Shown piece by piece: positions 36,393-45,543 of a DNA stretch of 64,000 bases. Location of the stretch: positions 1-64,000 of the forward strand of contig NZ_FMZA01000016.1 of the NCBI RefSeq assembly GCF_900102685.1, read 5' to 3'. Below the pieces are notes generated by a model. That model worked only from the letters and a program-made list of their open reading frames with translations, ran no database searches and was not told the origin of the DNA. The position numbers and the translations under genes are program-made. This DNA comes from Melghirimyces thermohalophilus (GTDB taxonomy: Bacteria > Bacillota > Bacilli > Thermoactinomycetales > DSM-45169). Positions within the stretch are counted from its first letter, which is position 1, and every line of letters starts with the position of its first letter.

Positions 36393-36400
36393 GTGAAAAT

Positions 36401-36430
36401 TTGACCATTTTGTTGCAACTCGGCTATAAT
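36401..36430 (+). promoter_or_regulatory. sigma-A type promoter of sigH
   Basis: TTGACC (36401-36406), 18-base spacer, TATAAT (36425-36430). In Bacillus subtilis the equivalent promoter is repressed by AbrB; A+T-rich sequence here is compatible but no specific site is claimed. Confidence 0.75.
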
Positions 36431-36473
36431 GAACATATCACGGTTTTCCAGCCAACAGGTCGGAGGGATGAAG

Positions 36474-37121
36474 GTGAGCGTCAATCTCCAAGGCTTGACG
36501 GTGGAACAAGAAGCAGTGACCGACGAAGAGCTGGTGGAATACGTCCGCACGGGTGACGGGGCAGCTTTGGAACTTCTGATCAACAAGTACAAGAATTTCG
36601 TCCGATCCAAAGCGCGATCCTATTTCTTGATCGGAGCTGATCACGAGGATATCGTTCAGGAAGGAATGATCGGGCTGTACAAGGCGATCCGCGACTTTCG
36701 AGGGGACAAGCTTGCCTCGTTCAAAGCCTTTGCCGAGTTGTGCATCACACGTCAAATCATCACCGCGATCAAGACGGCGACCCGCCAAAAGCACATTCCT
36801 CTCAATTCCTACGTCTCCCTGGACAAGCCCATCTATGATGAGGATTCCGACCGGACCCTGATGGATATCTTGACGGGTGGCAGGGTTTCCAATCCGGAGG
36901 AGCTTTACATCAACCAGGAGGAATTTGACTATATCGAAGATAAGATGTCGCAAATTTTGAGCGATTTGGAGCGAAAAGTGCTGATGCTCTATCTGGATGG
37001 TCGTTCCTATCAGGAGATTGCCGTTGACTTGAACCGGCATGTGAAATCGATCGATAACGCCCTGCAACGGGTAAAGCGAAAACTGGAACGGTATTTGGAA
37101 GTTCGTGAGGTTTCGTTATGA
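36474..37121 (+). CDS. sigH: RNA polymerase sigma factor SigH (sigma-30)
   Basis: 215 residues from GTG 36474, which has GGAGGG 6 bases upstream; ATG 36468 directly abuts that site. Region 2 contains FVRSKARSYFLIGADHEDIV and FKAFAELCITRQIITAIKTA. Region 4 has LSDLERKVLMLYLDGRSYQE and LNRHVKSIDNALQRVKRKL. It is very close to the Bacillus protein that switches on early sporulation and competence genes, supporting an endospore former. Confidence 0.97.
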   Translation: MSVNLQGLTVEQEAVTDEELVEYVRTGDGAALELLINKYKNFVRSKARSYFLIGADHEDIVQEGMIGLYKAIRDFRGDKLASFKAFAELCITRQIITAIKTATRQKHIPLNSYVSLDKPIYDEDSDRTLMDILTGGRVSNPEELYINQEEFDYIEDKMSQILSDLERKVLMLYLDGRSYQEIAVDLNRHVKSIDNALQRVKRKLERYLEVREVSL

Positions 37122-37153
37122 GGTGGTATGAACGCGGTTTGATCAGAAATACC

Positions 37154-37177
37154 CGGGGGAGCTCCCCCGTTTTTTTC
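37154..37177 (+). terminator. terminator of sigH
   Basis: CGGGGGA (37154-37160) pairs with TCCCCCG (37163-37169), then seven T. Confidence 0.9.
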
Positions 37178-37306
37178 TTCTCTCGCCAAGTGAGTTCGAC
37201 ACTATCTTACAAATTCCTTCCCTTTTTCTGAAAAAGATAAAAAGATTTCTTGGTGGTTTAAAGGGAAGCTGTCAGCGTCTATAATGGACTAGGCATCTGT
37301 CATTCA

Positions 37307-37335
37307 TTGACATGATTCATCGCCTGTGATAATGT
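37307..37335 (+). promoter_or_regulatory. promoter of rpmG-secE-nusG
   Basis: TTGACA (37307-37312), 17-base spacer, TAATGT (37330-37335), preceded by TGTGA. The -10 is imperfect. A second TATAAT at 37280 lacks a -35 at normal distance. Confidence 0.55.
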
Positions 37336-37395
37336 TGTTTGGGTATTTGTACGATGCCTGTTATTATTGTGGATGCATTCAAGGAGGTGGTGAGC

Positions 37396-37545
37396 GTGCG
37401 TGTACTGATGACGCTGGAATGCACAGAATGCAAAGAGCGCAACTATTCGTCCACTAAAAATAAACGGAATCATCCCGACCGGATGGAGTTCCGCAAATTC
37501 TGCCCCCGTTGTAACGGGCACACCCTGCACCGCGAAACGAAGTAA
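37396..37545 (+). CDS. rpmG: 50S ribosomal protein L33, zinc-binding type
   Basis: 49 residues from GTG 37396, the family length, with AAGGAGG upstream; two nearer in-frame GTG codons lie in or next to that site. [11 protein letters not shown] and [16 protein letters not shown] carry the CxxC pairs of the zinc-containing (C+) form. Large-subunit protein near the E site. Heads the secE-nusG transcript. Confidence 0.95.
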   Translation: MRVLMTLECTECKERNYSSTKNKRNHPDRMEFRKFCPRCNGHTLHRETK

Positions 37546-37571
37546 CATTGAGTTCTCAGGGGGGGACGCGC

Positions 37572-37793
37572 ATGGGTTTTTTCGGCCGACTCTGGACCGG
37601 TATCAAGAAAAGTGTGACCGGAACCGCTAACTTCATTAAAACAGGTGTTGCGGAGCTGAAAAAGGTTCGTTGGCCCTCGCGTCAGGAGCTTTTCAGCTAC
37701 ACCCTGGTCGTATTGGTGACCGTCACGGCAGTGACGCTCTTCTTTACTGTCATTGATTTGGGGATTGCTAAGCTGGTCGAGCAGATCACATAA
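37572..37793 (+). CDS. secE: preprotein translocase subunit SecE
   Basis: 73 residues from ATG 37572, with GGGGGGA 7 bases upstream; TTG 37548 is less likely. The single C-terminal transmembrane helix (YTLVVLVTVTAVTLFFTVID) follows the amphipathic ELKKVRWPSRQEL segment that clamps SecY. Part of SecYEG. Confidence 0.95.
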   Translation: MGFFGRLWTGIKKSVTGTANFIKTGVAELKKVRWPSRQELFSYTLVVLVTVTAVTLFFTVIDLGIAKLVEQIT

Positions 37794-37848
37794 AATGGAC
37801 AGGGAAATTTGTCATAAGGGGGGACAGGGCGTAACGCCCTGATTTCAC

Positions 37849-38382
37849 ATGGAGAAGAACTGGTACGTGGTCCACACCTACTCGGGCTACGAGAATAAGG
37901 TGAAAACCAATCTGGAAAAGCGTGTCCACTCCATGGACATGCAGGATAAGATTTTCCGGGTTCTGGTGCCGACGGAAGAGGAGATCGAGCACAAGGACGG
38001 AAAGAGGAAAACGGTCCAGCGTAAGGTTTTCCCGGGGTATGTCCTGGTCGAGATGGTGATGACCGACGATTCTTGGTACGTGGTGCGTAACACCCCCGGG
38101 GTGACGGGTTTCGTCGGCTCTCCCGGGGGCGGTGCCAAACCTACCCCCCTTATGCCGGATGAGGTGGAAAGCATCCTTGATCAGATGGGGATGGAAGAAG
38201 CCCGGCCAAAGGTCGATTTTACCGTGTCCGAGAGCGTAAAGGTGAAGGAGGGTCCCTTTGCCGATTTTGTCGGCAACATCGAAGAAGTGGATCTCCATCG
38301 CCAGAAGCTGAAGGTACTGGTCAATATGTTCGGTCGGGAAACCCCGGTGGAACTCGACTTCAGCCAGGTGGAAAAACTTTGA
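37849..38382 (+). CDS. nusG: transcription termination/antitermination protein NusG
   Basis: 177 residues. The NGN domain starts [19 protein letters not shown] and has FPGYVLVEM and [12 protein letters not shown]. The KOW domain is [17 protein letters not shown]. It binds RNA polymerase and modulates pausing and links to translation. Directly precedes the L11 operon. Confidence 0.97.
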   Translation: MEKNWYVVHTYSGYENKVKTNLEKRVHSMDMQDKIFRVLVPTEEEIEHKDGKRKTVQRKVFPGYVLVEMVMTDDSWYVVRNTPGVTGFVGSPGGGAKPTPLMPDEVESILDQMGMEEARPKVDFTVSESVKVKEGPFADFVGNIEEVDLHRQKLKVLVNMFGRETPVELDFSQVEKL

Positions 38383-38549
38383 TCCGGCATCCTGCCCTTC
38401 CATTTTGGCAGAAGCTGTGATAATGTGATTGTGTTTGGGTGGATCGATCCGGAACCGGTGCCACATTCCGGAGGACACCCGATGGTTGTTTGTTCAACGT
38501 GGGAGGGTTTGACCCGAGGGAACCACATTTTTGAAGGGAGTTGGATGGT

Positions 38550-38975
38550 GTGGCCAAAAAAGTCTCCAAAGTCGTCAAGCTGCAGATTCCTGCCGGTAAA
38601 GCCAACCCGGCACCGCCGGTTGGTCCCGCCTTGGGGCAAGCCGGTGTGAACATCATGGGATTCTGTAAAGAATTTAACGCCCGCACTTCCGACCAAGCGG
38701 GTATGATCATTCCGGTGGAAATCACTGTATACGAAGACCGCTCGTTCACTTTTGTGACGAAAACTCCTCCGGCCGCTGTCCTCTTGAAGAAAGAGGCTGG
38801 CATCGATAAGGCGTCCGGAGACCCCTATAAAAACAAAGTGGGCACGGTTAAGCGGGACAAAATCCGCGAAATTGCGGAACTGAAAATGCCCGACTTGAAC
38901 GCCACTGATGTGGAATCCGCCATGCGCATGGTGGAAGGCACCGCCCGCAGTATGGGGATCAACATCGAAGACTGA
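38550..38975 (+). CDS. rplK: 50S ribosomal protein L11
   Basis: 141 residues, the standard length, from GTG 38550 ([20 protein letters not shown]), with AAGGGAG upstream; TTG 38541 is in frame. It forms the GTPase-associated centre with 23S rRNA. The N-terminal proline-rich segment ([12 protein letters not shown]) binds stringent factor RelA and thiopeptides. Confidence 0.96.
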   Translation: MAKKVSKVVKLQIPAGKANPAPPVGPALGQAGVNIMGFCKEFNARTSDQAGMIIPVEITVYEDRSFTFVTKTPPAAVLLKKEAGIDKASGDPYKNKVGTVKRDKIREIAELKMPDLNATDVESAMRMVEGTARSMGINIED

Positions 38976-39060
38976 GGACGAGCGGCCGTACCGACAGCCG
39001 CCACGGGTTGCGGTGCGAGTGGGAGGATCATCCGTTATTACCACGAAGGGAGGAAATACC

Positions 39061-39759
39061 GTGGCCAAACATGGAAAGAAGTATGTGGATGCACAGTCTA
39101 AAATCGACCGGGAACAAACCTATAGCATCGAAGAGGCGCTCCGGTTGGTGAAAGAGGTGGCTCCGGCCAAATTTGACGAGACTGTGGAAGCGGCTTTCCG
39201 TCTCGGCATCGACACGAAACGGGCCGATCAGCAAGTGCGGGGAGCGGTTGTGCTGCCTCACGGCACGGGTAAAACGAAGCGGGTTCTCGTCTTTGCCAAA
39301 GGGGAAAAAGCTAAGGAGGCCGAACAGGCTGGCGCCGACTTCATCGGTGAAGAAGACCTTGTCAACCAAGTGAACCAAGGTTGGTTGGACTTTGACGTGG
39401 TCATCGCCACCCCGGACATGATGGGGCAGGTCGGTAAACTGGGGCGGATCCTGGGTCCCCGCGGTCTGATGCCCAACCCGAAAACCGGAACCGTCACCTT
39501 TGATGTAGCCAAAGCTGTGGAAGAAGTAAAAGCGGGTAAGATCGAATACCGTGCCGACCGGTCAGGTAACGTTCACGCCCCCATCGGTAAAGTCTCCTTT
39601 GATACGGAGAAACTGGTGGAAAACTACCAGGTGCTCGCCGATACGATCATGAAGGCGAAACCGGCCGCAGCCAAAGGCCAATATGTAAAGAGCGCAACGG
39701 TCTCCTCCACTATGGGACCGGGGATTTCCATCAACACATCCGTCGTTGCCGGACGCTGA
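39061..39759 (+). CDS. rplA: 50S ribosomal protein L1
   Basis: 232 residues from GTG 39061, with GGAGGAAATACC upstream. The conserved [18 protein letters not shown] and [12 protein letters not shown] loops bind the L1 stalk of 23S rRNA. L1 also represses its own mRNA in other bacteria. Confidence 0.97.
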   Translation: MAKHGKKYVDAQSKIDREQTYSIEEALRLVKEVAPAKFDETVEAAFRLGIDTKRADQQVRGAVVLPHGTGKTKRVLVFAKGEKAKEAEQAGADFIGEEDLVNQVNQGWLDFDVVIATPDMMGQVGKLGRILGPRGLMPNPKTGTVTFDVAKAVEEVKAGKIEYRADRSGNVHAPIGKVSFDTEKLVENYQVLADTIMKAKPAAAKGQYVKSATVSSTMGPGISINTSVVAGR

Positions 39760-39794
39760 TGGGAATCCGAGTAACTGTGACAACTAAATCGAGC

Positions 39795-39915
39795 ATACCG
39801 TAGACAGCCGGGGCGCGCTTCACGCGCTTAAAAATCCTGCCGAGGTAGTGATCGTCTCCCATCTGAGAAAGGGGAGTCTGTTCCCGGCCTTCGTCTGTCT
39901 ACGAAGGCTTTTTCT
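39795..39915 (+). ncRNA. L10 leader (rplJ leader) with attenuator
   Basis: The rplA-rplJ gap holds paired G+C-rich segments (GGGGCGCGC/GCGCGC near 39811-39829). A terminator follows: GCCTTCGT (39887-39894) pairs with ACGAAGGC (39901-39908), then TTTTT, 36 bases before rplJ. This matches the L10 leader autoregulated by the L10(L12)4 complex in Bacillales. Exact folds not computed. Confidence 0.8.
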
Positions 39916-39948
39916 ATGCTCGAATCCTGATCTCAAGGAGGTGTCTCC

Positions 39949-40467
39949 GTGTCCGCAACTATTGAAAAGAAGAAACAGGTCGTGGCGGAAATCGCCGAGA
40001 AACTGCAAAACAGCAAGACGACCGTTTTGACGGATTATCGGGGGCTTAACGTAGCCCAGATGAATGAACTGCGTAAACAGCTCCGCGAAGCCGGTGTGCA
40101 GTATGAAGTGTTGAAAAACACCATGATTCGCCGCGCCACCGCACAAACGGATTTGACCGAGCTGGATGAGCATCTGGTGGGTCCGACAGCGGTCGCCTTT
40201 TCCAACGATGACTTGGTGGCGCCGGCCAAGGTGCTGCACAACTTTGCCAAGGAGAACAAAGATCTGGAGATTAAAGCCGGTGTCCTGGAAGGCAAAGTGA
40301 TCGGCGCCGATGAGATTAAGGAACTGGCTACGCTGCCGTCCTACGAAGGCATGGTTTCCATGCTGCTGTCCGTTCTGCAGGCTCCGCTTCGCAACTTTGC
40401 CCTGGCGGTTCAGGCTGTGGCCGACCAGAATGGCGAAGGGGAAGCCGCCGAAGGCTCCGAGGCGTAA
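39949..40467 (+). CDS. rplJ: 50S ribosomal protein L10
   Basis: 172 residues, GTG with AAGGAGGTG upstream. [20 protein letters not shown] and [12 protein letters not shown] are the rRNA-binding region. The acidic C-terminus anchors L7/L12 dimers. Confidence 0.97.
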   Translation: MSATIEKKKQVVAEIAEKLQNSKTTVLTDYRGLNVAQMNELRKQLREAGVQYEVLKNTMIRRATAQTDLTELDEHLVGPTAVAFSNDDLVAPAKVLHNFAKENKDLEIKAGVLEGKVIGADEIKELATLPSYEGMVSMLLSVLQAPLRNFALAVQAVADQNGEGEAAEGSEA

Positions 40468-40543
40468 TCGCGCTGCTTAAACAATGGGAAATCCCCGCAG
40501 GGGCTCCCGCTTAAGAAAAGATGAACTCACAGGAGGTAGTATC

Positions 40544-40912
40544 ATGAGTAAAGAGCAAATTATTGAAGCCATCAAAGGCATGAGCGTGCTCGAACTGAAC
40601 GACCTGGTCAAAGCGATCGAAGAGGAGTTTGGCGTTACTGCCGCAGCCCCGGTTGCCGTCGCTGGTGGAGCCGGAGACGAAGGAGGCGCCGCCGAAGAAC
40701 AAACCGAATTCGACGTCATCCTCAACGATGCCGGTTCCTCCAAGATCAACGTCATCAAAGCGGTTCGCGGCATCACCGGCCTGGGCCTGAAAGAAGCCAA
40801 AGCTTTGGTGGACGGCGCCCCGAGCCCGGTGAAGGAAGGTGCCTCCAAGGAGGAAGCCGAAGAGATCAAATCCAAACTGGAAGAAGCCGGTGCCTCGGTG
40901 GAACTGAAGTAA
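40544..40912 (+). CDS. rplL: 50S ribosomal protein L7/L12
   Basis: 122 residues from ATG 40544, with AGGAGGTAG upstream. The N-terminal dimerisation helices ([20 protein letters not shown]), Ala/Gly hinge and C-terminal domain ([20 protein letters not shown]) recruit translation factors. Followed by a strong terminator. Confidence 0.97.
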   Translation: MSKEQIIEAIKGMSVLELNDLVKAIEEEFGVTAAAPVAVAGGAGDEGGAAEEQTEFDVILNDAGSSKINVIKAVRGITGLGLKEAKALVDGAPSPVKEGASKEEAEEIKSKLEEAGASVELK

Positions 40913-40930
40913 GGTTCGCCGGACTGCCGG

Positions 40931-40960
40931 ACCTGCCGGCTTTCAGCCGGCAGGTTTTTT
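40931..40960 (+). terminator. terminator after rplL
   Basis: ACCTGCCGGC (40931-40940) pairs with GCCGGCAGGT (40946-40955), then T-run. It separates rplJL from the methyltransferase and rpoBC. Confidence 0.92.
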
Positions 40961-40975
40961 CATTCTTGAGGTGAG

Positions 40976-41590
40976 ATGCGAATGATAGACCACTACTATT
41001 CCAAAAATCCCGGTGCAGCCAGCCACAAACAGGTGGTCACATCGGTGTTGAAGGGGAAAACCTTTCGCTTTTTAACCGATGCCGGCGTATTTTCCAAGCG
41101 AGGTGTCGATTTCGGGACCCGGCTGTTGATCGAGACAGCGGAGCTCCCGGAAAAGGGAACGATTCTGGATCTCGGTTGCGGGTACGGCCCCGTCGGGATC
41201 GCTTGTGCTCAGGCAGCACCTGGTTGTCGAGTTACCATGGTCGATCCCAATCGACGGGCGTTGGAGTTGGCGAGCCAAAATGCGAAGGAAAACGGGGTGG
41301 ACCAGCGGGTGGAGGTCCTGGAGAGCGACGGCTTTCAGGAGCTTCAGGAACGCCGTTTTGACTGTGTGTTGACCAATCCTCCCATTCGAGCGGGAAAGGA
41401 GATCGTTTACCGTTTGTTTCGGGAAGCCCGTGATCACCTGAAACCGGGTGGAGCGTTGTGGGTGGTTATTCGCAAACAACAAGGCGGCCCTTCAGCCAAG
41501 AAAGAGTTGGAATCTCTCTTTCGACGGCTGGAGACCGCCCAAAAGAAGAAAGGCTACTGGATTTTACACGGTTTACGAGTTGAGGAATAA
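40976..41590 (+). CDS. ybxB: class I SAM methyltransferase, RsmC-like (YbxB)
   Basis: 204 residues, ATG with GAGGTGAG upstream; ATG 40982 is also possible. Motif I LDLGCGYGPVGIACA binds SAM, VTMVDPNRRAL is motif II, and TNPPIRAGKE is the catalytic NPP(F/Y/I) of RNA or protein N-methyltransferases. RsmC-type enzymes modify G1207 of 16S rRNA; that target is by homology only. Conserved neighbour of rplL and rpoB. Confidence 0.9.
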   Translation: MRMIDHYYSKNPGAASHKQVVTSVLKGKTFRFLTDAGVFSKRGVDFGTRLLIETAELPEKGTILDLGCGYGPVGIACAQAAPGCRVTMVDPNRRALELASQNAKENGVDQRVEVLESDGFQELQERRFDCVLTNPPIRAGKEIVYRLFREARDHLKPGGALWVVIRKQQGGPSAKKELESLFRRLETAQKKKGYWILHGLRVEE

Positions 41591-41596
41591 AAGTCG

Positions 41597-41625
41597 TTGA
41601 CAGAATTTCCGGGGTGTGGTATCGT
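41597..41625 (+). promoter_or_regulatory. promoter of rpoB-rpoC
   Basis: TTGACA (41597-41602), 17-base spacer, TATCGT (41620-41625) with an extended TGG before it. About 285 bases of leader precede rpoB. A second TATAAT at 41770-41775 lacks a good -35. Confidence 0.75.
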
Positions 41626-41637
41626 TTTAGAATGCTA

Positions 41638-41685
41638 AACCCACTGCTGGGAATCTCAATTTCGACAGCATACGGGTGTTTTTTG
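41638..41685 (+). promoter_or_regulatory. terminator-like hairpin in the rpoB leader
   Basis: AACCC and TGCTG on the left pair with CAGCA and GGGT on the right across a small bulge, followed by TTTTTT, within 60 bases of the predicted start. It may attenuate rpoBC transcription. The rest of the 41686-41910 leader shows no further clear element. Confidence 0.5.
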
Positions 41686-41910
41686 TTGTGAATAAGAACC
41701 TCGTGTTTTGGTTAAGCTATGTAAATAGACTGTTGTGGTTGGAAAAAACAGGCACAACAGGGTTATTTATATAATGGTTTAAGTGAGTTCAAATTATGAG
41801 ATCGTCATCAGCGAACATTTGAATTGGTTTGCAGTAGGGTTGAACTGTGGAAGGGGCCCTTTTTTTGACGGGTCAAGCACCAATCGACTGGGTTCGAGGG
41901 GGGAGCTCGT

Positions 41911-44900
41911 TTGGCAGGTAAACTAGTCCAATATGGTCGGCGTCAACGGCGCAGTTATTCGAGGATCGATGAGGTGCTCGAACTGCCCAACCTGATCGAA
42001 ATCCAGCAACGGTCGTATCAGTGGTTCCTGGATCAGGGACTGAAGGAAATGTTTCAGGACATTTCTCCCATTGAAGACTTTACCGGCAACCTGGTTCTGG
42101 AGTTCATCGATTATACGTTGGAGGAACCCAAATATTCAGTCGATGAATCCAAGGAACGAGATGTGACCTACGCCGCGCCGCTTCGTGTCAAGGTCCGCCT
42201 TATTAACAAAGAGACCGGCGAGGTGAAAGAACAGGAAGTATTCATGGGTGATTTCCCGTTGATGACCGACACGGGGACGTTTATTATCAATGGGGCTGAG
42301 CGTGTGATCGTCAGCCAGTTGGTTCGTTCCCCCAGTGTCTACTATAATAGCAAAGTCGACAAAAACGGGAAACCCACATTTGCAGCCACAGTGATCCCCA
42401 ACCGCGGGGCTTGGCTGGAGCTTGAAACCGACGCCAAGGATATCGTCTACGTACGGATCGATCGTACGAGGAAGATACCGGTGACGGTCCTTTTGCGTGC
42501 TCTCGGTTTTTCAAGCGATGCGGAGATCCTGGATCTTCTCGGTGAAGATGAATATCTCCGAAATACGCTGGATAAAGACAACACCGGGAATACGGAAAAA
42601 GCGTTGATTGAAATCTACGAACGCTTGCGTCCCGGCGAACCGCCGACGGCGGACAATGCCCGCAGCCTCCTGTATTCCCGCTTCTTTGACCCGAAGCGTT
42701 ACGATTTGGCCAATGTGGGGCGTTATAAAATCAACAAAAAGCTGCACATCAAAAACCGCCTTCTCAATCAGCGCTTAGCGGAAACGGTGGTCGACCCCGA
42801 GACCGGGGAGATTATTGCCGAGGCCGGTCAAGTGCTGGACCGCCGAGTGATGAATCGCTTGGAGCCGTATCTGGAGTCTGAAAGCGGCTTCGGTTGGAAT
42901 GAGTACTCCGTCCGCGGGGGCGTGCCGGAAGACGGTCTATTGAAACTGCAGTCTCTCAAAATCTTCTCCCCCTTGGAAGATGGAAAGGTGATCCGAGTCA
43001 TTTCCAACGGCCAGATTGACAAAGGGGTTAAAAATATTACGCCGGAAGATATCATTTCCTCGATCAACTACTTCCTCAACCTCCTTCACGGGGTAGGGAA
43101 CACCGATGATATCGACCACCTCGGCAATCGTCGCCTGCGTTCTGTCGGAGAGCTCTTACAGAACCAGTTCCGCATCGGCCTCTCCCGGATGGAACGGGTG
43201 GTCCGGGAACGGATGTCGATTCAGGATGCCAATGCGATCACACCCCAGGCCTTGATCAATATTCGACCGGTGATCGCCTCCATCAAGGAGTTTTTCGGTT
43301 CCAGTCAGCTGTCCCAGTTTATGGACCAGACGAACCCGCTGGCGGAATTGACCCACAAACGGCGTCTGTCCGCCCTCGGTCCCGGAGGTCTGACCCGGGA
43401 GAGGGCCGGCTTTGAAGTGCGGGACGTCCACCATTCTCACTACGGGCGCATGTGCCCGATTGAGACGCCGGAAGGACCTAACATCGGGTTGATCAACTCC
43501 TTGTCCAGTTACGCTCGGATCAACGAGTACGGTTTTATCGAGACGCCTTACCGGAAGGTAGATCCGGAGACCAACCAGGTGACCGATGAGATCGTCTATT
43601 TGACAGCGGATGAAGAGGACAACTACTACGTGGCTCAGGCCAATGCGCCACTGACCGATGACGGTCATTTCGCCACGGAGCAGGTGGTGGCCCGCTACAG
43701 GGAGGAGACGACACCGGTTCCCCGGGAGCGGATCGACTTTATGGACGTTTCCCCGAAGCAGGTGGTGTCCGTAGCGACGGCTTGCATCCCCTTCCTGGAG
43801 AACGACGACTCCAACCGGGCTCTGATGGGGTCCAACATGCAGCGGCAAGCCGTACCGCTGTTGAAGCCGGAAGCCCCCTTTATCGGGACCGGCATGGAGT
43901 ATAAAACCGCTCGTGATTCCGGTGTGATGATCCTGGCTAAGCGCCCCGGCGTCGTGGAACGTGTCACCGCTGATGAGATCTGGGTGCGTCATGAGGAAGA
44001 AGTGGACGGCCAGGTGGTCCGCGGAGATCTGGATAAATATCGGCTACACAAATACATTCGTTCCAACCAGGGGACCAGCATCAATCAGCGCCCGATCGTA
44101 CGGACCGGGGAACGGGTGGAAAAAGGGGATATCCTGGCAGATGGTCCCTCCACCGATCTCGGTGAGCTGGCCCTGGGACGGAACACTCTGGTCGCCTTTA
44201 TGACTTGGGAAGGTTACAACTATGAGGACGCCATCCTCCTTTCTGAAAAAATGGTGAAAGAGGATGTCTACACCTCCGTTCATATTGAAGAGTACGAATC
44301 CGAGGCTCGGGATACGAAACTGGGTCCGGAAGAGATCACCCGGGATATTCCCAATGTGGGTGAAGAAGCCCTGAAGAATTTGGATGAGCGTGGTATCATC
44401 CGCATCGGAGCCGAGATTAAAGCCGGTGACATCCTGGTGGGGAAAGTCACTCCGAAAGGGGTCACCGAGCTGACTGCAGAGGAACGCCTGCTGCACGCGA
44501 TCTTCGGTGAAAAAGCCCGGGAAGTGCGGGATACCTCCCTGCGCGTTCCCCACGGAACCGACGGGATTGTCGTCGACGTCAAGGTGTTTGAACGGGAAAA
44601 CGGAGACGAACTGCCGCCAGGGGTGAACCAGCTGGTTCGCGTCTACATTGCCCAGAAACGGAAGATCTCCGAAGGGGATAAAATGGCCGGTCGCCACGGA
44701 AACAAAGGGGTGATCGCGCGAATTCTGCCTGAGGAAGATATGCCCTTTATGCCTGACGGCACTCCGGTGGAAGTTGTGCTCAACCCCCTCGGTGTGCCTT
44801 CTCGGATGAACATTGGCCAGGTCTTGGAAGTACATCTGGGAATGGCCGCCCGCGCACTGGGTCTGCACATGGCGACGCCCGTCTTTGACGGGGCGTCGGA

Positions 44901-45447
44901 AAACGATGTGTTTGACGCGCTGGTGGAAGCAGGGCTGGATGCCGACGGCAAGACCCAACTCTTTGACGGCAGAACCGGGGAACCCTTCGAAAACCGGGTG
45001 ACGGTCGGGGTCATGTACATGATCAAATTGGCCCACATGGTGGACGACAAGATTCACGCCCGTTCCACCGGTCCCTATTCGTTGGTTACACAGCAACCCC
45101 TCGGCGGGAAAGCCCAATTCGGGGGACAGCGGTTTGGGGAGATGGAGGTGTGGGCGTTGGAAGCCTACGGCGCCGCTTACACCCTGCAGGAAATCCTCAC
45201 CGTGAAATCCGACGATGTCGTGGGACGCGTCAAAACCTACGAGTCTATCGTCAAAGGCGAGAATGTGCCTGAAGCCGGTGTTCCCGAGTCCTTCAAAGTG
45301 CTGATCAAAGAGCTGCAAAGCTTGGGTATGGATGTCAAAATCCTTGCCGAAGACGAGCAGGAGATCGAGATCCGGGAACTGGATGATGAAGACGAACCGG
45401 ACAGCGAACGATCAGGCTTGGACATGGATAAAGATCAAGCGAAATAA
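41911..45447 (+). CDS. rpoB: DNA-directed RNA polymerase subunit beta
   Basis: 1178 residues, TTG start with GGGGGGAG upstream. The rifampicin region reads [20 protein letters not shown] followed by [12 protein letters not shown], the sensitive consensus. [14 protein letters not shown] and [14 protein letters not shown] are catalytic-core motifs. The C-terminal tail is acidic ([11 protein letters not shown]). Forms the catalytic centre with RpoC. Confidence 0.98.
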   Translation: MAGKLVQYGRRQRRSYSRIDEVLELPNLIEIQQRSYQWFLDQGLKEMFQDISPIEDFTGNLVLEFIDYTLEEPKYSVDESKERDVTYAAPLRVKVRLINKETGEVKEQEVFMGDFPLMTDTGTFIINGAERVIVSQLVRSPSVYYNSKVDKNGKPTFAATVIPNRGAWLELETDAKDIVYVRIDRTRKIPVTVLLRALGFSSDAEILDLLGEDEYLRNTLDKDNTGNTEKALIEIYERLRPGEPPTADNARSLLYSRFFDPKRYDLANVGRYKINKKLHIKNRLLNQRLAETVVDPETGEIIAEAGQVLDRRVMNRLEPYLESESGFGWNEYSVRGGVPEDGLLKLQSLKIFSPLEDGKVIRVISNGQIDKGVKNITPEDIISSINYFLNLLHGVGNTDDIDHLGNRRLRSVGELLQNQFRIGLSRMERVVRERMSIQDANAITPQALINIRPVIASIKEFFGSSQLSQFMDQTNPLAELTHKRRLSALGPGGLTRERAGFEVRDVHHSHYGRMCPIETPEGPNIGLINSLSSYARINEYGFIETPYRKVDPETNQVTDEIVYLTADEEDNYYVAQANAPLTDDGHFATEQVVARYREETTPVPRERIDFMDVSPKQVVSVATACIPFLENDDSNRALMGSNMQRQAVPLLKPEAPFIGTGMEYKTARDSGVMILAKRPGVVERVTADEIWVRHEEEVDGQVVRGDLDKYRLHKYIRSNQGTSINQRPIVRTGERVEKGDILADGPSTDLGELALGRNTLVAFMTWEGYNYEDAILLSEKMVKEDVYTSVHIEEYESEARDTKLGPEEITRDIPNVGEEALKNLDERGIIRIGAEIKAGDILVGKVTPKGVTELTAEERLLHAIFGEKAREVRDTSLRVPHGTDGIVVDVKVFERENGDELPPGVNQLVRVYIAQKRKISEGDKMAGRHGNKGVIARILPEEDMPFMPDGTPVEVVLNPLGVPSRMNIGQVLEVHLGMAARALGLHMATPVFDGASENDVFDALVEAGLDADGKTQLFDGRTGEPFENRVTVGVMYMIKLAHMVDDKIHARSTGPYSLVTQQPLGGKAQFGGQRFGEMEVWALEAYGAAYTLQEILTVKSDDVVGRVKTYESIVKGENVPEAGVPESFKVLIKELQSLGMDVKILAEDEQEIEIRELDDEDEPDSERSGLDMDKDQAK

Positions 45448-45543
45448 ACGGTTTGCCTTGCCTCGACCGAAAGGCCTTTTGCCAACACGGGATCAACGCC
45501 GGGCTCGTGACGAATCGGGATGATCCTGAGGGAGGAATGCCCT

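Noticed and set aside
43270-43400. Rifampicin-resistance changes in rpoB
   Set aside because: The cluster I sequence matches the sensitive consensus at every position I could read.
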